Notes: generated by a model from the sequence alone, not told the origin. 59,399 nt of DNA from an uncultured Streptomyces sp. (GCF_947488945.1 NZ_CANLBS010000031.1:1-59399), one strand, 5' to 3'. Positions 17,150 to 26,161 are shown, numbered from the stretch's first letter. A program made the numbers and translations.

Positions 17150-18142
17150 TCAGGCCACGTCCTCGACGAGGATGCCGCCCTGCGCGATGGCCAGGGCGCC
17201 GAGCTGGAACCGGCTCTGGGCGCCGAAGCGGTCGGTCAGCTTCTCGGAGAGCCGGCGCACGGTGCGCAGCGAGACGTCCATGCGGCGGGCGGCCGCGGCG
17301 TCGGTGAGACCCTGGGCCCACAGACGCAGCACGTGCTGCTCCTGCAGGCTGAGACCTCCACGGGTGCGCGGGCGCGCCTCGGTGAGCGGCAGTGCCTCTT
17401 TCCACAGGCGTGCGAACAGGGCGGCGAAGGCCTCGGTGACGGAATCGACGCAGCACACCATGGCGCCGACGACGGACTGGGCGCCGGCGACCGGGACCAC
17501 CGCGTGGGTGCGGTCGCAGAGGATCATCCACGCGGGCAGCGACGGCAGCGTACGGATCGATCCGATGCTGTCGCCGCTTCCCCGTACCCGGTCCATCGCC
17601 TCGGGGTCGTTGCGCACGCTCTCCAGGACGATGGTGCGGGCGGCGGTGCCGCGACGGCGCAGGATGTCCTCGACGGGCCGGGCGGACCGGGCGGCGACGG
17701 CGAGGCGTTCGGTGGGACCCACGGTCAGCCACTCCTGCTCGCATCCTTCGGCGAGCTCGGCCACGCGCCGCCACACGGCGTCCGCGCCGGCCAGCCACTC
17801 GACACCCGGCATGCTGCCCCGGCCGTGCTCGGTCAGCAACCGGGTCACCTCCAGACGGCTGTCCTCCACCTGCAGCCGGTGGCGGGCGAGTTCTGCCTGC
17901 TGACGGGCGAGTATCGCCGCCAGGCCCAGTTCCAGGTCGACGGGCCGCCACCCGGTGGCGGTGTCGCCGGGGACCACGAGCAGGAGGGCGGAAAGCCGCT
18001 CCAGTCCCTGCCGGACCGTCTCTTCGGCCTCTTTCAGCTGCTGCGCCAACTCCGTGATCCCGGCGCCGGGCAGGTCGACCATGGCGAGATAGACGCTCCG
18101 TGAGACGGAGTCGATGTCCAGAGGGGTCCGCATGTCCTTCAC
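17150..18142 (-). CDS. LuxR-type regulator with TrmB-like N-terminus
   Basis: A 330-residue DNA-binding protein. The N-terminal third (AGITELAQQLKEAEETVRQGLERL) looks like a degenerate TrmB-type winged helix, the middle resembles the phospholipase D-like sensing part of TrmB-like actinobacterial regulators, and residues ~265-325 are a LuxR helix-turn-helix (LSLQEQHVLRLWAQGLTDAAAARRM). It lies convergent to the NRPS and is the likely pathway regulator. A motif in its upstream region (TTGTGGCCGG) resembles motifs in the divergent promoter at 8021-8088. The GTG at 18142 is preceded by AGGAG about 4 bases upstream, and an in-frame ATG at 18133 is the alternative. The ligand is unknown. Confidence 0.85.
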   Translation of the reverse strand: MKDMRTPLDIDSVSRSVYLAMVDLPGAGITELAQQLKEAEETVRQGLERLSALLLVVPGDTATGWRPVDLELGLAAILARQQAELARHRLQVEDSRLEVTRLLTEHGRGSMPGVEWLAGADAVWRRVAELAEGCEQEWLTVGPTERLAVAARSARPVEDILRRRGTAARTIVLESVRNDPEAMDRVRGSGDSIGSIRTLPSLPAWMILCDRTHAVVPVAGAQSVVGAMVCCVDSVTEAFAALFARLWKEALPLTEARPRTRGGLSLQEQHVLRLWAQGLTDAAAARRMDVSLRTVRRLSEKLTDRFGAQSRFQLGALAIAQGGILVEDVA

Positions 18143-18425
18143 TCACTCCTGTTGTCCGGTTGTACGGCACCTGTCGGTCACGAGTCGTGCGGCGCTCCGC
18201 CGAGGGCGGCGCGGTCGCGGGCCGACGGTCCGGTCGGCCGGATTCCAGTAGAGGGGAGGCCGGACGGCGGCGGATGCGGGCCGAACACCCAAGTTGTGGC
18301 CGGCCGCGCCGCCGCATGCGGCGGCAAGCACCCCGCGCGACCGCCGGCCGCCGTCCGGGCACGCGGGGCGGTCTTCGGTGACGGGCGGTCCGGGGCCGAT
18401 CGCGCCAGGGGCTACGATCGCGCGC
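18143..18425. promoter_or_regulatory. Divergent promoter region of the LuxR-type gene and peptidase E
   Basis: This spacer contains CCCAAGTTGTGGCCGGCCG at 18288-18306, which resembles the motifs upstream of the NRPS. TACGAT at 18413-18418 is a good -10 for the peptidase E gene, placing its transcript start at or next to the ATG (a leaderless message). Confidence 0.45.
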
Positions 18426-19166
18426 ATGCCCGCTTCCCAGCCGACCGTCCTCGCCACCTCCGGAGGGCATCGCGCCGGTGCCCGCGCGCGGGTGCTGTTC
18501 GACTCCCTGGTCCACCACGCGGTCGACCTCTCCGGGGCGCACGGACGCCGTCCACGCATCCTGTACCTGGGCACGGCGGTGGGGGACGCGGAGCACGTCA
18601 CCGCGCGGATGCACGAGGCGGCCAGGGTGGCCGGCTTCGATCTGACGCCGCTGCACCTGTTCCCGATGCCGAGCGTCGAGGACGTGGAGGGCACGGTCCT
18701 CGACCACGACGTGGTGTGGGTCATGGGCGGTTCGGTGGCCAACCTGCTGGCGGTGTGGAGGGTTCACGGCCTGGACGCGGTGCTGCGGCGCGCCTGGCGG
18801 AGGGGGGTGGTGCTGAGCGGGGTGAGCGCCGGATCGATCTGCTGGTTCGAGGGCGGCGCCACCGATTCGTACGGCCCGGAACTGCGGCCGGTGGTCGACG
18901 CGCTCGGCTTCCTGCCCTACGGGAACGGCGTCCACTACGACTCCGACCCGGGCCGGCGTCCGATCATCCACCGGCTGGTCGCCGACGGCACCCTGCCGAC
19001 GGCACACTGCACGGACGACGGGGTGGGTCTCGTCTATCACGGCACCCGTCTCGTGGAGGCGGTCACGGAGTCGGCGGGCAAGGGCGCGTACGTGGTGTCG
19101 CGCGAGGGCGGCCGGGCCCACGAGGAGCGGCTGGAGCCGCGCCTGCTGCCGCGGAGCGGTGACTGA
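18426..19166 (+). CDS. Peptidase S51 family protein (dipeptidase E-like)
   Basis: A 246-residue serine peptidase of the S51 family. The nucleophile lies in SGVSAGSICWF near residue 140, preceded by VWVMGGSVANLL, and a histidine-containing NGVHYDSDPGRR follows near 165-175. Family members cleave Asp-X dipeptides and related small peptides in the cytoplasm. It is on the same strand as, and 234 bases before, the LanM gene, so a role in leader trimming or self-protection is possible but unproven. No strong ribosome binding site precedes the ATG, and the -10-like TACGAT places the transcript start near the start codon. It could simply be a housekeeping peptidase. Confidence 0.85.
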   Translation: MPASQPTVLATSGGHRAGARARVLFDSLVHHAVDLSGAHGRRPRILYLGTAVGDAEHVTARMHEAARVAGFDLTPLHLFPMPSVEDVEGTVLDHDVVWVMGGSVANLLAVWRVHGLDAVLRRAWRRGVVLSGVSAGSICWFEGGATDSYGPELRPVVDALGFLPYGNGVHYDSDPGRRPIIHRLVADGTLPTAHCTDDGVGLVYHGTRLVEAVTESAGKGAYVVSREGGRAHEERLEPRLLPRSGD

Positions 19167-19347
19167 CCCGGCCGGTCGCCGGTGCCGGGACGGACCGCCG
19201 GTCCGCAGCCCCCACCGGCCCACGCACGGCCGGGCGTCCGGCGCCCGGTCCGGCCTGCGGGTCCGCCGCGCGTCACGTGGGACGACGGCTTCCCGCACAG
19301 AGGTCCGGCCGGTCCGTCCCCATCCCTGGACGGGCGCCGCCGGAGAA

Positions 19348-19368
19348 TATGGGGGACGCACCCCCATA
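19348..19368. promoter_or_regulatory. Perfect 8-bp palindrome upstream of the LanM gene
   Basis: TATGGGGG (19348-19355) and CCCCCATA (19361-19368) flank a five-base spacer, 32 bases before the GTG of the lanthipeptide synthetase. Position and symmetry suggest an operator. The protein that binds it is unknown, with the LAL regulator at 22905 the closest candidate. Confidence 0.5.
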
Positions 19369-19400
19369 CGCAACGGCGCGGACTCTGGGACGTTCGTCCT

Positions 19401-22400
19401 GTGACCGAATCAGCCGCACCCACGACGCCCCGGAGCGCGCACCTGCCGCTCGCCTGGTGGGCCCCCGCGCTCTCACTCGCCGAGCGCGTCGCCGCTCCCG
19501 GGCCTTCCGCGGCGTCGTCCACGACCGTCACGGCCGGCCACTCCCCGTGGGCCGTCGGAGACACGGACGGTTTCGCGGCACGGCTGTCCCACCTGGGTCT
19601 CGACGCGTCCGCTCTGCGGGCCCTCGCCGACGAGAGACCGCAGGACCTGGCCCGCCGCGCCGCCGCCCCGCGCTGGGCCGGTTACACCGAAGAGGCCCTG
19701 GCCCGCGCCGTCCACACGGCACCTCCTGCGCCGCACGGCGCCGTCACCGGGCCGGAGGAGTTCACGTCGGTCGTGGCTCCGATGGTGGTGCCGGCCTCCG
19801 CGTCCCTCGACCGGATGCTGGCACCGGTTCCGGCAGCCGAACGGGACGTCCTGCGCACCTCGTTCGAGCAGTGGCTGCTGCGGCGTCTGGCCCTGCTGGC
19901 GGCCCGCACGCTCGTCCGCGAGCTGGACGGCGCCCGGCGGGCCGGCCGGCTCCCGGGCGTGACACCGCGCGACCGCTTCGCCTCCTTCCTCGCCGCCGCC
20001 GGCAGCGCCGAGGGTCTGCGGGCGCTGTTCACCACGTATCCGGTGCTGGCGCGGATGCTGGGCGAGACGGCGCTGGACGCGGCGGAGGCCGCCGCCGAGC
20101 TGGGCCTGCGCCTGCACGCCGACCGCGAGGAACTGGTGGCGGTCCTTCTCGAAGGACGCGACCCGGGCCCGCTCACCCGCGTCGAACTGGGCCGCGGCGA
20201 CGCCCATCACGGCGGCCGCGCGGTGGCGGTGCTGCGGTTCGCGGACGGCTCACGGGCGGTGTACAAGCCGCGTCCCCTCGGGCAGCACGCCCTCCTGGAC
20301 GATCTGACCCGCTGGCTCACCGGACGCGTCGAAGGGCTGGAACTGCGCACCCCGCGCACGGTGCGGCGCCCCCGACACGGCTGGCTGGAGTTCGTCGAGC
20401 ACCGCTGGTGCGACTCGGTGACCGAGGCGGACGCCTTCTACCGGCGCCAGGGCGCGCTGCTGGCCCTGCTCTACGCCGTGGACGGCGCCGACATGCACTA
20501 CGAGAACCTCATCGCCGCCGGCGACCAGCCGGTACTGGTGGACGCCGAGACCCTGCTGCACACCGGACTTCCGCAGGCCGCCACGGTGGGGGCCGACCCG
20601 GCCGCCGAAGCCCTCCAGGCGTCCGTCCACCGGACCTGCCTGCTGCCGCACCTGCTGATCGGTGAGCACGGCGCGCTGGACATCTCCGCGCTGGGCCGGG
20701 CGGAGGGCGGAACGTACCCGAGCGAGGGCCTGCGCTGGGAGGACAGCGGACTGGACACCATGCGCTGCGTCCGGGGGCCGGTGACCAGCCCGGCCGCCCA
20801 GAACCAGCCGCTGCCCGGGGGCCACCGTCTCCGGGGTGCCGACCACCGCGCCGCGCTGCTCGACGGCTTCCGCACCACGTACGCCGCGATCCGGGAGAAC
20901 GGCGACGAACTCATCGCTCCCGGTGGCCTGTTGGGGCGGCACGCGGAGAGCACAGCACGGCTGATCGTCCGCTCCACCCGCTTGTACGCGACCCTGCTGG
21001 AGGAGTCCAGCCATCCCGCGCTGCTCGGCGACGCGCTCGCCCGGGACGCCGCGTTCGCGGTGCTGTGGACCGAGTCGGCGCACGATCCGGCGCGCGCCCG
21101 GCTGGTGGAGCACGAGACCCGGGACCTGTGGCGCGGAGACATTCCCCTGTTCGTCCACCGACCGTCCGGCACCGGGGTGCGGACCGCCGACGGGACCTGG
21201 GTCGCGGACCTGCTGCCCGAACCGGGTCTGGAGGCGGTCCGCGCCAAGATCGCCCGGATGGACGAGGTCGACTGCCGGAACCAGGAATGGATCGTCTCCG
21301 CCGCGCTGGCCGCACGGGGGGCGGACTCTCCGCTGCCGCGGCCGCGCTCCGAACTGGTGCCCCCGCCGATGCCCCCGGTGGTGCCGACTGCGTCCCGGCT
21401 GCTCGCCGCGGCCTGCGGGATCGCGGACGAGATCGCCGCCCGGGCCGTGCGGTCCGGCGGGCGGGCCAACTGGCTCGGCCTGGAACGCCTGCCGGGCGGG
21501 CACTGGTCCGTCCTGCCCATGGGCGCCGGACTCGCCCAGGGGTACACCGGGGTGGCGCTCTTCCTGGCCCAGGCCGGACTGCTGGCAGGTGCCGGGCGGT
21601 ACACCGCGCTCGCCCACGAAGCCGTACGGCCGCTGCCGGCCCTGCTGAAGTCGCTGGCGGCCGACCCGGAGCTGTGCGCCGCCGTGGGACCGGGGGCGTA
21701 CGACGGGATCGGCGGCATCCTGTACGGCTTGGTGCGGCTGTCGGACCTCCTCGACGCCGACCTCTCCGACTCGCTGCCGGACGCGCTGACCGCACTCGAG
21801 CACGCCGTCACGGCCTGCTCCGACCCGGGATTCTCCGACGGTGTCGCCGGCGCCCTGGCCTCCGCGGTCGCCGCGCACGAGGCGACGGGCTCCCGCCGCT
21901 CCCGGGACCTCGCCGACGCGGTGGCGGACGCCCTGGCCCCCGCGGCCGCGAAGGGCGGCGGCACCCCGGGTTTCGCCGAGGGCGCGGCGGGGATCGGCTG
22001 GGCATTGCGGCGGCACGCGGCGGGACGGGCCGACGGGAAGGGACATCCGGAGGTGGCGGGCGGACTGCTGCGCCCGGCGGGCACCGCACCCGAGGCCGCG
22101 GCGCACGACATGTCCTGGACCACTGGTCTGCCCGGTGTCGCCGCCGCCGCGCACCTCACGGGGGGCGAAGGGCTCGCCGGCCGGCTGGCCGACCTCGGCG
22201 ACGGCACCGACCTCAGCGCGGGCCGCGGCGCGTTCGGCGCCCTGGAGGCCCTCTCCGTCCTGGCACGCCGGGGCGACACCGCCGCCCGTGCCGCTCTCAC
22301 GCACGCCACCGGGCGGGTACTGGCGACCGTCGAGGCGCAGCAGCACCGCTGCGCCACCCCCGACCAGGTGCCTTCGCCCGGATTGCTGACCGGCCTGGCC

Positions 22401-22499
22401 GGCATCGGCTACGGGTTGCTCCGGCTGCACGCTCCCGGCCGGGTGCCGTCCGCACTCCTGCTCGAACACTCCTGTCCGGGCTCACCGGCCCACCAGTGA
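19401..22499 (+). CDS. lanM: Class II lanthipeptide synthetase (LanM) with degenerate cyclase domain
   Basis: A 1032-residue LanM-type protein of normal length. The dehydratase half is intact in key parts: the lysine in AVYKPRPL, DMHYEN (D364, H366, N369), VDAETL (D381, E383) and IVRSTRLY. The LanC-like half has its usual fold sequences and ends in the typical GLAGIGYGLLRL. However, the three zinc ligands are gone: the expected SWC reads SWT (Thr907), and the expected Cys-His pair reads Ser939-Ala940 (DLSAGRG). LanM enzymes phosphorylate and eliminate Ser/Thr in the precursor and then cyclise onto Cys. This one should dehydrate but not cyclise by the zinc route. The precursor gene starts 98 bases downstream. 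The GTG at 19401 is chosen by similarity start and has only weak GGGACG upstream. Confidence 0.9.
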   Translation: MTESAAPTTPRSAHLPLAWWAPALSLAERVAAPGPSAASSTTVTAGHSPWAVGDTDGFAARLSHLGLDASALRALADERPQDLARRAAAPRWAGYTEEALARAVHTAPPAPHGAVTGPEEFTSVVAPMVVPASASLDRMLAPVPAAERDVLRTSFEQWLLRRLALLAARTLVRELDGARRAGRLPGVTPRDRFASFLAAAGSAEGLRALFTTYPVLARMLGETALDAAEAAAELGLRLHADREELVAVLLEGRDPGPLTRVELGRGDAHHGGRAVAVLRFADGSRAVYKPRPLGQHALLDDLTRWLTGRVEGLELRTPRTVRRPRHGWLEFVEHRWCDSVTEADAFYRRQGALLALLYAVDGADMHYENLIAAGDQPVLVDAETLLHTGLPQAATVGADPAAEALQASVHRTCLLPHLLIGEHGALDISALGRAEGGTYPSEGLRWEDSGLDTMRCVRGPVTSPAAQNQPLPGGHRLRGADHRAALLDGFRTTYAAIRENGDELIAPGGLLGRHAESTARLIVRSTRLYATLLEESSHPALLGDALARDAAFAVLWTESAHDPARARLVEHETRDLWRGDIPLFVHRPSGTGVRTADGTWVADLLPEPGLEAVRAKIARMDEVDCRNQEWIVSAALAARGADSPLPRPRSELVPPPMPPVVPTASRLLAAACGIADEIAARAVRSGGRANWLGLERLPGGHWSVLPMGAGLAQGYTGVALFLAQAGLLAGAGRYTALAHEAVRPLPALLKSLAADPELCAAVGPGAYDGIGGILYGLVRLSDLLDADLSDSLPDALTALEHAVTACSDPGFSDGVAGALASAVAAHEATGSRRSRDLADAVADALAPAAAKGGGTPGFAEGAAGIGWALRRHAAGRADGKGHPEVAGGLLRPAGTAPEAAAHDMSWTTGLPGVAAAAHLTGGEGLAGRLADLGDGTDLSAGRGAFGALEALSVLARRGDTAARAALTHATGRVLATVEAQQHRCATPDQVPSPGLLTGLAGIGYGLLRLHAPGRVPSALLLEHSCPGSPAHQ

Positions 22500-22597
22500 G
22501 CCCGGAGTCCTCCCGGGTCTCCGCCTCGACGCCTTCGCGTCCTCTTCCGTTCCGCGTCTTTCTTCATCCGTGCGCTTCCTCCCGAAGGAGAACCCCC

Positions 22598-22816
22598 ATG
22601 AACCAGCACATCAGCGGTGCCTCTTCCGTCTCCGCCGCCGACGCCGCCCCCTCCCCCGCGCCGTCCGCCACCGAGCAGGACGCCGCGGGCGGCATCACCC
22701 TCTCGGGCCGCAACCGCGCCTGCGCCCGTGCCCGCGTTCTGGCCGGGATGGTCCTCACCAGCGGCATCGTGATCACGCTGAGTTCGATCGACACCTCGGT
22801 GTCCGCGCCCCAGTAG
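22598..22816 (+). CDS. Putative lanthipeptide-type precursor peptide
   Basis: A 72-residue peptide encoded right after the LanM gene, with a strong GAAGGAG site 8 bases before its ATG. An acidic, Ala/Ser-rich N-terminal part ends in DAAGG (residues 28-32), a double-glycine cleavage form. The predicted 40-residue core starts ITLSGRNRACARAR, contains one Cys (residue 42), and ends in a hydrophobic Ser/Thr-rich tail (GMVLTSGIVITLSSIDTSVS). With 10 Ser/Thr and one Cys it cannot form several lanthionines. That fits the neighbouring synthetase, which lacks cyclase zinc ligands. The expected product is a Dha/Dhb-containing, largely linear peptide. The leader boundary is inferred from the GG motif, and no LanT/LanP gene is visible nearby. 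Confidence 0.8.
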   Translation: MNQHISGASSVSAADAAPSPAPSATEQDAAGGITLSGRNRACARARVLAGMVLTSGIVITLSSIDTSVSAPQ

Positions 22817-22904
22817 CCTCCCCGCCGCGGTCCGGACGATCCGGGCAGCAGGAAAGCCGGGACGCACTCTACGGTTCCAGATATTCCGATTATGCTTCGA
22901 GTTC

Positions 22905-25829
22905 ATGCGGTTCCAAGCACCTTCCCTCATCGGCCGGGATGCCCAACTGGGGCTGCTCGACCAGGCGTTGGCCGACGCCCGGCACGGGCGTGGTGGTGTC
23001 GTCTTCCTGGTGGGCGAGGCCGGCGTCGGCAAGTCGCGGCTGGCGGCCGAAGCCGTGGGGAGCGCACTCGGGGCCGGAATGGGCGTGCTGCGAGGACGCA
23101 GCAGCACCACCGGCCCCGCAGTGCCCTTCCGGCCGCTGACCGAGGCGCTGATGTCGCTGTTCCGGACCGGCGAACCGCTGGACGAACTCCCCCTGGGACC
23201 GTACCGACCGGTACTCGGTCGGCTCATCCCGGACTGGAACACCGGGGCCGGCGACAGCAGTTCGATGGTCATCCTGGGCGAAGCCGTGCTGCGCCTGCTC
23301 ATGGCCACCGACCACGGCCGGGGCCGGCTCCTGGTGCTGGAGGACCTGCACGACGCGGACCCCGAGACGCTGGGCGTCCTCGAATACCTCGTCGACAATC
23401 TGGAGTACAGCCCGGTCCTGCTGCTCGCCACCGTCCGTACCGACTTCAGCGACGCCCTGGATCTGGCGCAGTCGGCCCGCCGGCGGGGTGCGGCCTCGCT
23501 CGTCGAACTGTCCCCGCTGACCCGCCCCGAGGTCGGCGAACTGGTCGCGGGTCAGCTGGGCACCACGCCCGACGACGTGCCCGCGGCGGTGCTCGAGCGG
23601 CTGTGGGAGGGTTCCGCCGGCAGCCCCTACCTGGTCGAGGAACTCCTCCAGTCGATGATCGGCGCGGGCACCCTGGTGCAGGCGCTCGACGGCTGGCGGA
23701 CGGTCGGCGACCCGCGCGGCGACGTCTCCTCCGCCCTGGCACGGGGCATTCTCCGCCGCATCGAGCGGCTCGGGGCGGAGGGCCTGACGCTGCTGTCCGC
23801 GGCCGCCGTACTCGGCAGACGGTTCCCGCTCACCGTGCTCCAGAGGATGACGGGCATCGACGACCGGGCACTCCTCAGCCATCTGCACGCCGGTGTCGCC
23901 GCCCGCCTCGTGGTACCGGACGAGCCCGCTCCGGACTGGTACTCGTTCCGTCACTCCCCGACGGTGGAGGCCCTGTTCACCCAGCTGACGCCCGGCCAGC
24001 GCGCGGACCTGGCCCGCCGGGGCGCGGAGGCGGTGGAGAAGCTGCACCCGCTGCTGCCCGGCGAGTGGTGCGCGCTCGCGGCGGGGCTGCGCTCCGAGGC
24101 GGGCGAGGACGCGGAGGCCGGGAAACTGTTCACGGAGGCGGGCCGCCGGGCCCTGGCGGCGGGCGCGCTCGGCTCGGCGGTGACCCTGCTCAACCAGGCC
24201 GAAGCCCTGCTGGCCCGCGCGGGCGACCCGCAGGAACGGGCCGGCGCGCTGGAGCACCTGCTGCCCGCGCTGGCGGAGTCCGGCGACTTCCACCGGGCCT
24301 TCGAGCTGGTGGAGCACCTGCACGCCCTGGACAGCGCCGGGCTCGGCGCGTCCCGTCTGGCGGTCCTGCACACCCGGCTGGCCAAGGTGGCGCACACGGC
24401 GGGACGCTGGGGCGACGGGAACCGGCAGATCGACCGCGCCCGCGAGGTGCTGGGGACCAGCCCGGACGGCGCGGCGTCGGCTTCCGTCGACGTGACCGCC
24501 GCCTATCTGGCACTGGACACCCCGGGTTCGGACCGCACCCAGCACGCGGAGAAGCTCGCCCGCTCGGCGGCCGAGGCCGCCGAGCGCCACGCGCTGCCGT
24601 CGGTCGCCTGCCAGGCGTGGGAGCTCCTGGCGACCGTAGCCCGCGAGCGGGACCCCGACGAGTCCCGGGCCATGCTCCAGAAGGCCCTGACGACGGCCGA
24701 ACGGCATCAGCTTCCGCTGCGGCGGATGTACGCGGCCACACGGATCGGCGGCAACGACTGGCTGGCCGAAGGCGACACCGCCGGACTGCTGGCGGCCCGG
24801 GAGGAGGCCCTGCGGCTGGGTTCGATCAACATCGTGCACACCGTCGACGGCATCCTCGTCCTGGACGGCGTGATGCGGGGCGGGCGCGAGGAGACGAGGG
24901 AGGCGGCGACCGAGACGCTGACGATCGTGCGCCGGCTCGGGCTGGCCCCCGCCGTCCGGTACCTCCTGATGTCACTGGCCTCGCTGGAGGCGCACCAGGG
25001 CGACCGGCAGGCCATGCGGACGGCCCTCGACGAGTTCGCCGAGTGGGAGGGCGCGGGCTCGCAGGAGGAGCCGCTCACCCTGGGCATGGCCCGCGCCTTC
25101 TGCGCCCTCATGGAGGAGGACCGGGATCTGGCCAGGGCCGAACTGAGGGCGGTGTCGGCACTGGAGGGGCACAATCCCAGCACCTACCACCTCAGCGGCA
25201 CGCACGGCGTCGGACTGCTGCTGGACGTCCTGGCGGGCGACGCGGGCCGCGCCCGGCAGCAGGCGGTCGCCGCCACGGCGGTCGGGGGGATGCGCTGGAA
25301 CCGCCAGTTCGTCACGCTCGCGGAGGCGGTCGTGCTCGGCAGGGAAGGGAAGGGCGAACGGGCGACCGAACGCATCGGGACCGCGCTGCGCGATGCCGCC
25401 GTGTACCCCGCGGCCCTGCATCTGGGTCTGCGGCTGGTCGCGGAATCCGCTCACGAGGACGGCTGGGGAGAGCCGGTCGCCTGGCTGAGGCGGGCCGAAC
25501 ACCACTTCCACGAGAACCGGGTGCCCGCCGTCACGAACGCCTGCCGGGCCGCCCTGCGGCGGATGGGAGCCCCGGTGCACCAGCACCGCAGCGGCACGGA
25601 CGGCATCCCCGAGGAGTTGCGGACCCTCGGCATCACCGTGCGCGAGTACGAGGCGTTCCTGCTCCTCGCCGACCGGCTGAGCAACAAGGACATCGCCGAC
25701 CGGCTGTTCATCTCGCCCCGCACCGTCGAGAAACACATCGCCGGCCTGATGAACAAGACGGGTGCGGCGAGCCGAGCGGACCTGTGCGCCCGGTCGGTCC
25801 GGCTGGCGCGGCCGTGGCGCGAGACGTAG
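22905..25829 (+). CDS. LAL-family (large ATP-binding LuxR) regulator
   Basis: A 974-residue regulator. The N-terminal AAA/STAND ATPase has Walker A GEAGVGKSR near residues 38-46 and a Walker B-like RLLVLEDLHDAD near 142-153. A long helical TPR-like middle follows, and a C-terminal LuxR helix-turn-helix (LSNKDIADRLFISPRTVEKHIAGLM) lies near 920-945. LAL proteins are ATP-dependent activators, often of secondary metabolism. It starts 88 bases after the precursor gene on the same strand and most likely controls the lanM locus. TATGCT at 22891-22896 is a possible -10 that would give a near-leaderless transcript from the ATG at 22905, so it can also be transcribed on its own. Confidence 0.93.
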   Translation: MRFQAPSLIGRDAQLGLLDQALADARHGRGGVVFLVGEAGVGKSRLAAEAVGSALGAGMGVLRGRSSTTGPAVPFRPLTEALMSLFRTGEPLDELPLGPYRPVLGRLIPDWNTGAGDSSSMVILGEAVLRLLMATDHGRGRLLVLEDLHDADPETLGVLEYLVDNLEYSPVLLLATVRTDFSDALDLAQSARRRGAASLVELSPLTRPEVGELVAGQLGTTPDDVPAAVLERLWEGSAGSPYLVEELLQSMIGAGTLVQALDGWRTVGDPRGDVSSALARGILRRIERLGAEGLTLLSAAAVLGRRFPLTVLQRMTGIDDRALLSHLHAGVAARLVVPDEPAPDWYSFRHSPTVEALFTQLTPGQRADLARRGAEAVEKLHPLLPGEWCALAAGLRSEAGEDAEAGKLFTEAGRRALAAGALGSAVTLLNQAEALLARAGDPQERAGALEHLLPALAESGDFHRAFELVEHLHALDSAGLGASRLAVLHTRLAKVAHTAGRWGDGNRQIDRAREVLGTSPDGAASASVDVTAAYLALDTPGSDRTQHAEKLARSAAEAAERHALPSVACQAWELLATVARERDPDESRAMLQKALTTAERHQLPLRRMYAATRIGGNDWLAEGDTAGLLAAREEALRLGSINIVHTVDGILVLDGVMRGGREETREAATETLTIVRRLGLAPAVRYLLMSLASLEAHQGDRQAMRTALDEFAEWEGAGSQEEPLTLGMARAFCALMEEDRDLARAELRAVSALEGHNPSTYHLSGTHGVGLLLDVLAGDAGRARQQAVAATAVGGMRWNRQFVTLAEAVVLGREGKGERATERIGTALRDAAVYPAALHLGLRLVAESAHEDGWGEPVAWLRRAEHHFHENRVPAVTNACRAALRRMGAPVHQHRSGTDGIPEELRTLGITVREYEAFLLLADRLSNKDIADRLFISPRTVEKHIAGLMNKTGAASRADLCARSVRLARPWRET

Positions 25830-26161
25830 GGACCCTGCCGCCACGGACTCCGCGGACCGGGCTCCCGCACGGGCGAACCCACGGGCCGGCCGGCCCCGGG
25901 TGTTCCCGGGGCGGTCGGGGTGCGAGGCCCCACCAGGAACCCGGCGGCCCCCGTGCGAGCCGTCGGCAGTGGCGTGTCCGCGTCCCCCGCACCCCGTCGG
26001 CAACCCGCCGCGAAACCGGCTTTTTACACGATCACAACGCCCCCGGCTGCCCCATTTTGACAAGTTCGCTCGCATTGATGAACACAGCTGGCCCACAACC
26101 GGTGAAACAACCGTCTTTTCGGGCTCCCCAACCGGCACATCGTGGGCTTAACTTAGGTGCC
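25830..26161. promoter_or_regulatory. 332-base intergenic region with promoter-like AT-rich stretch
   Basis: No gene is supported here. The second half is unusually AT-rich for this genome. TTGACA at 26057-26062 is a good -35 hexamer, but no strong -10 follows at 17 bases. It presumably drives the small protein at 26162. Confidence 0.4.

Noticed and set aside
18290..18425. Upstream extension of the peptidase E gene to 18294
   Set aside because: The extra residues are low-complexity and the -10 at 18413 would lie inside them.
19182..19400. Upstream extension of the lanM gene to 19182
   Set aside because: The extra part is proline/arginine-rich and runs through the palindrome at 19348.
22598..22816. 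Classical multi-ring lantibiotic precursor
   Set aside because: Only one Cys lies in the core and the synthetase lacks cyclase zinc ligands.
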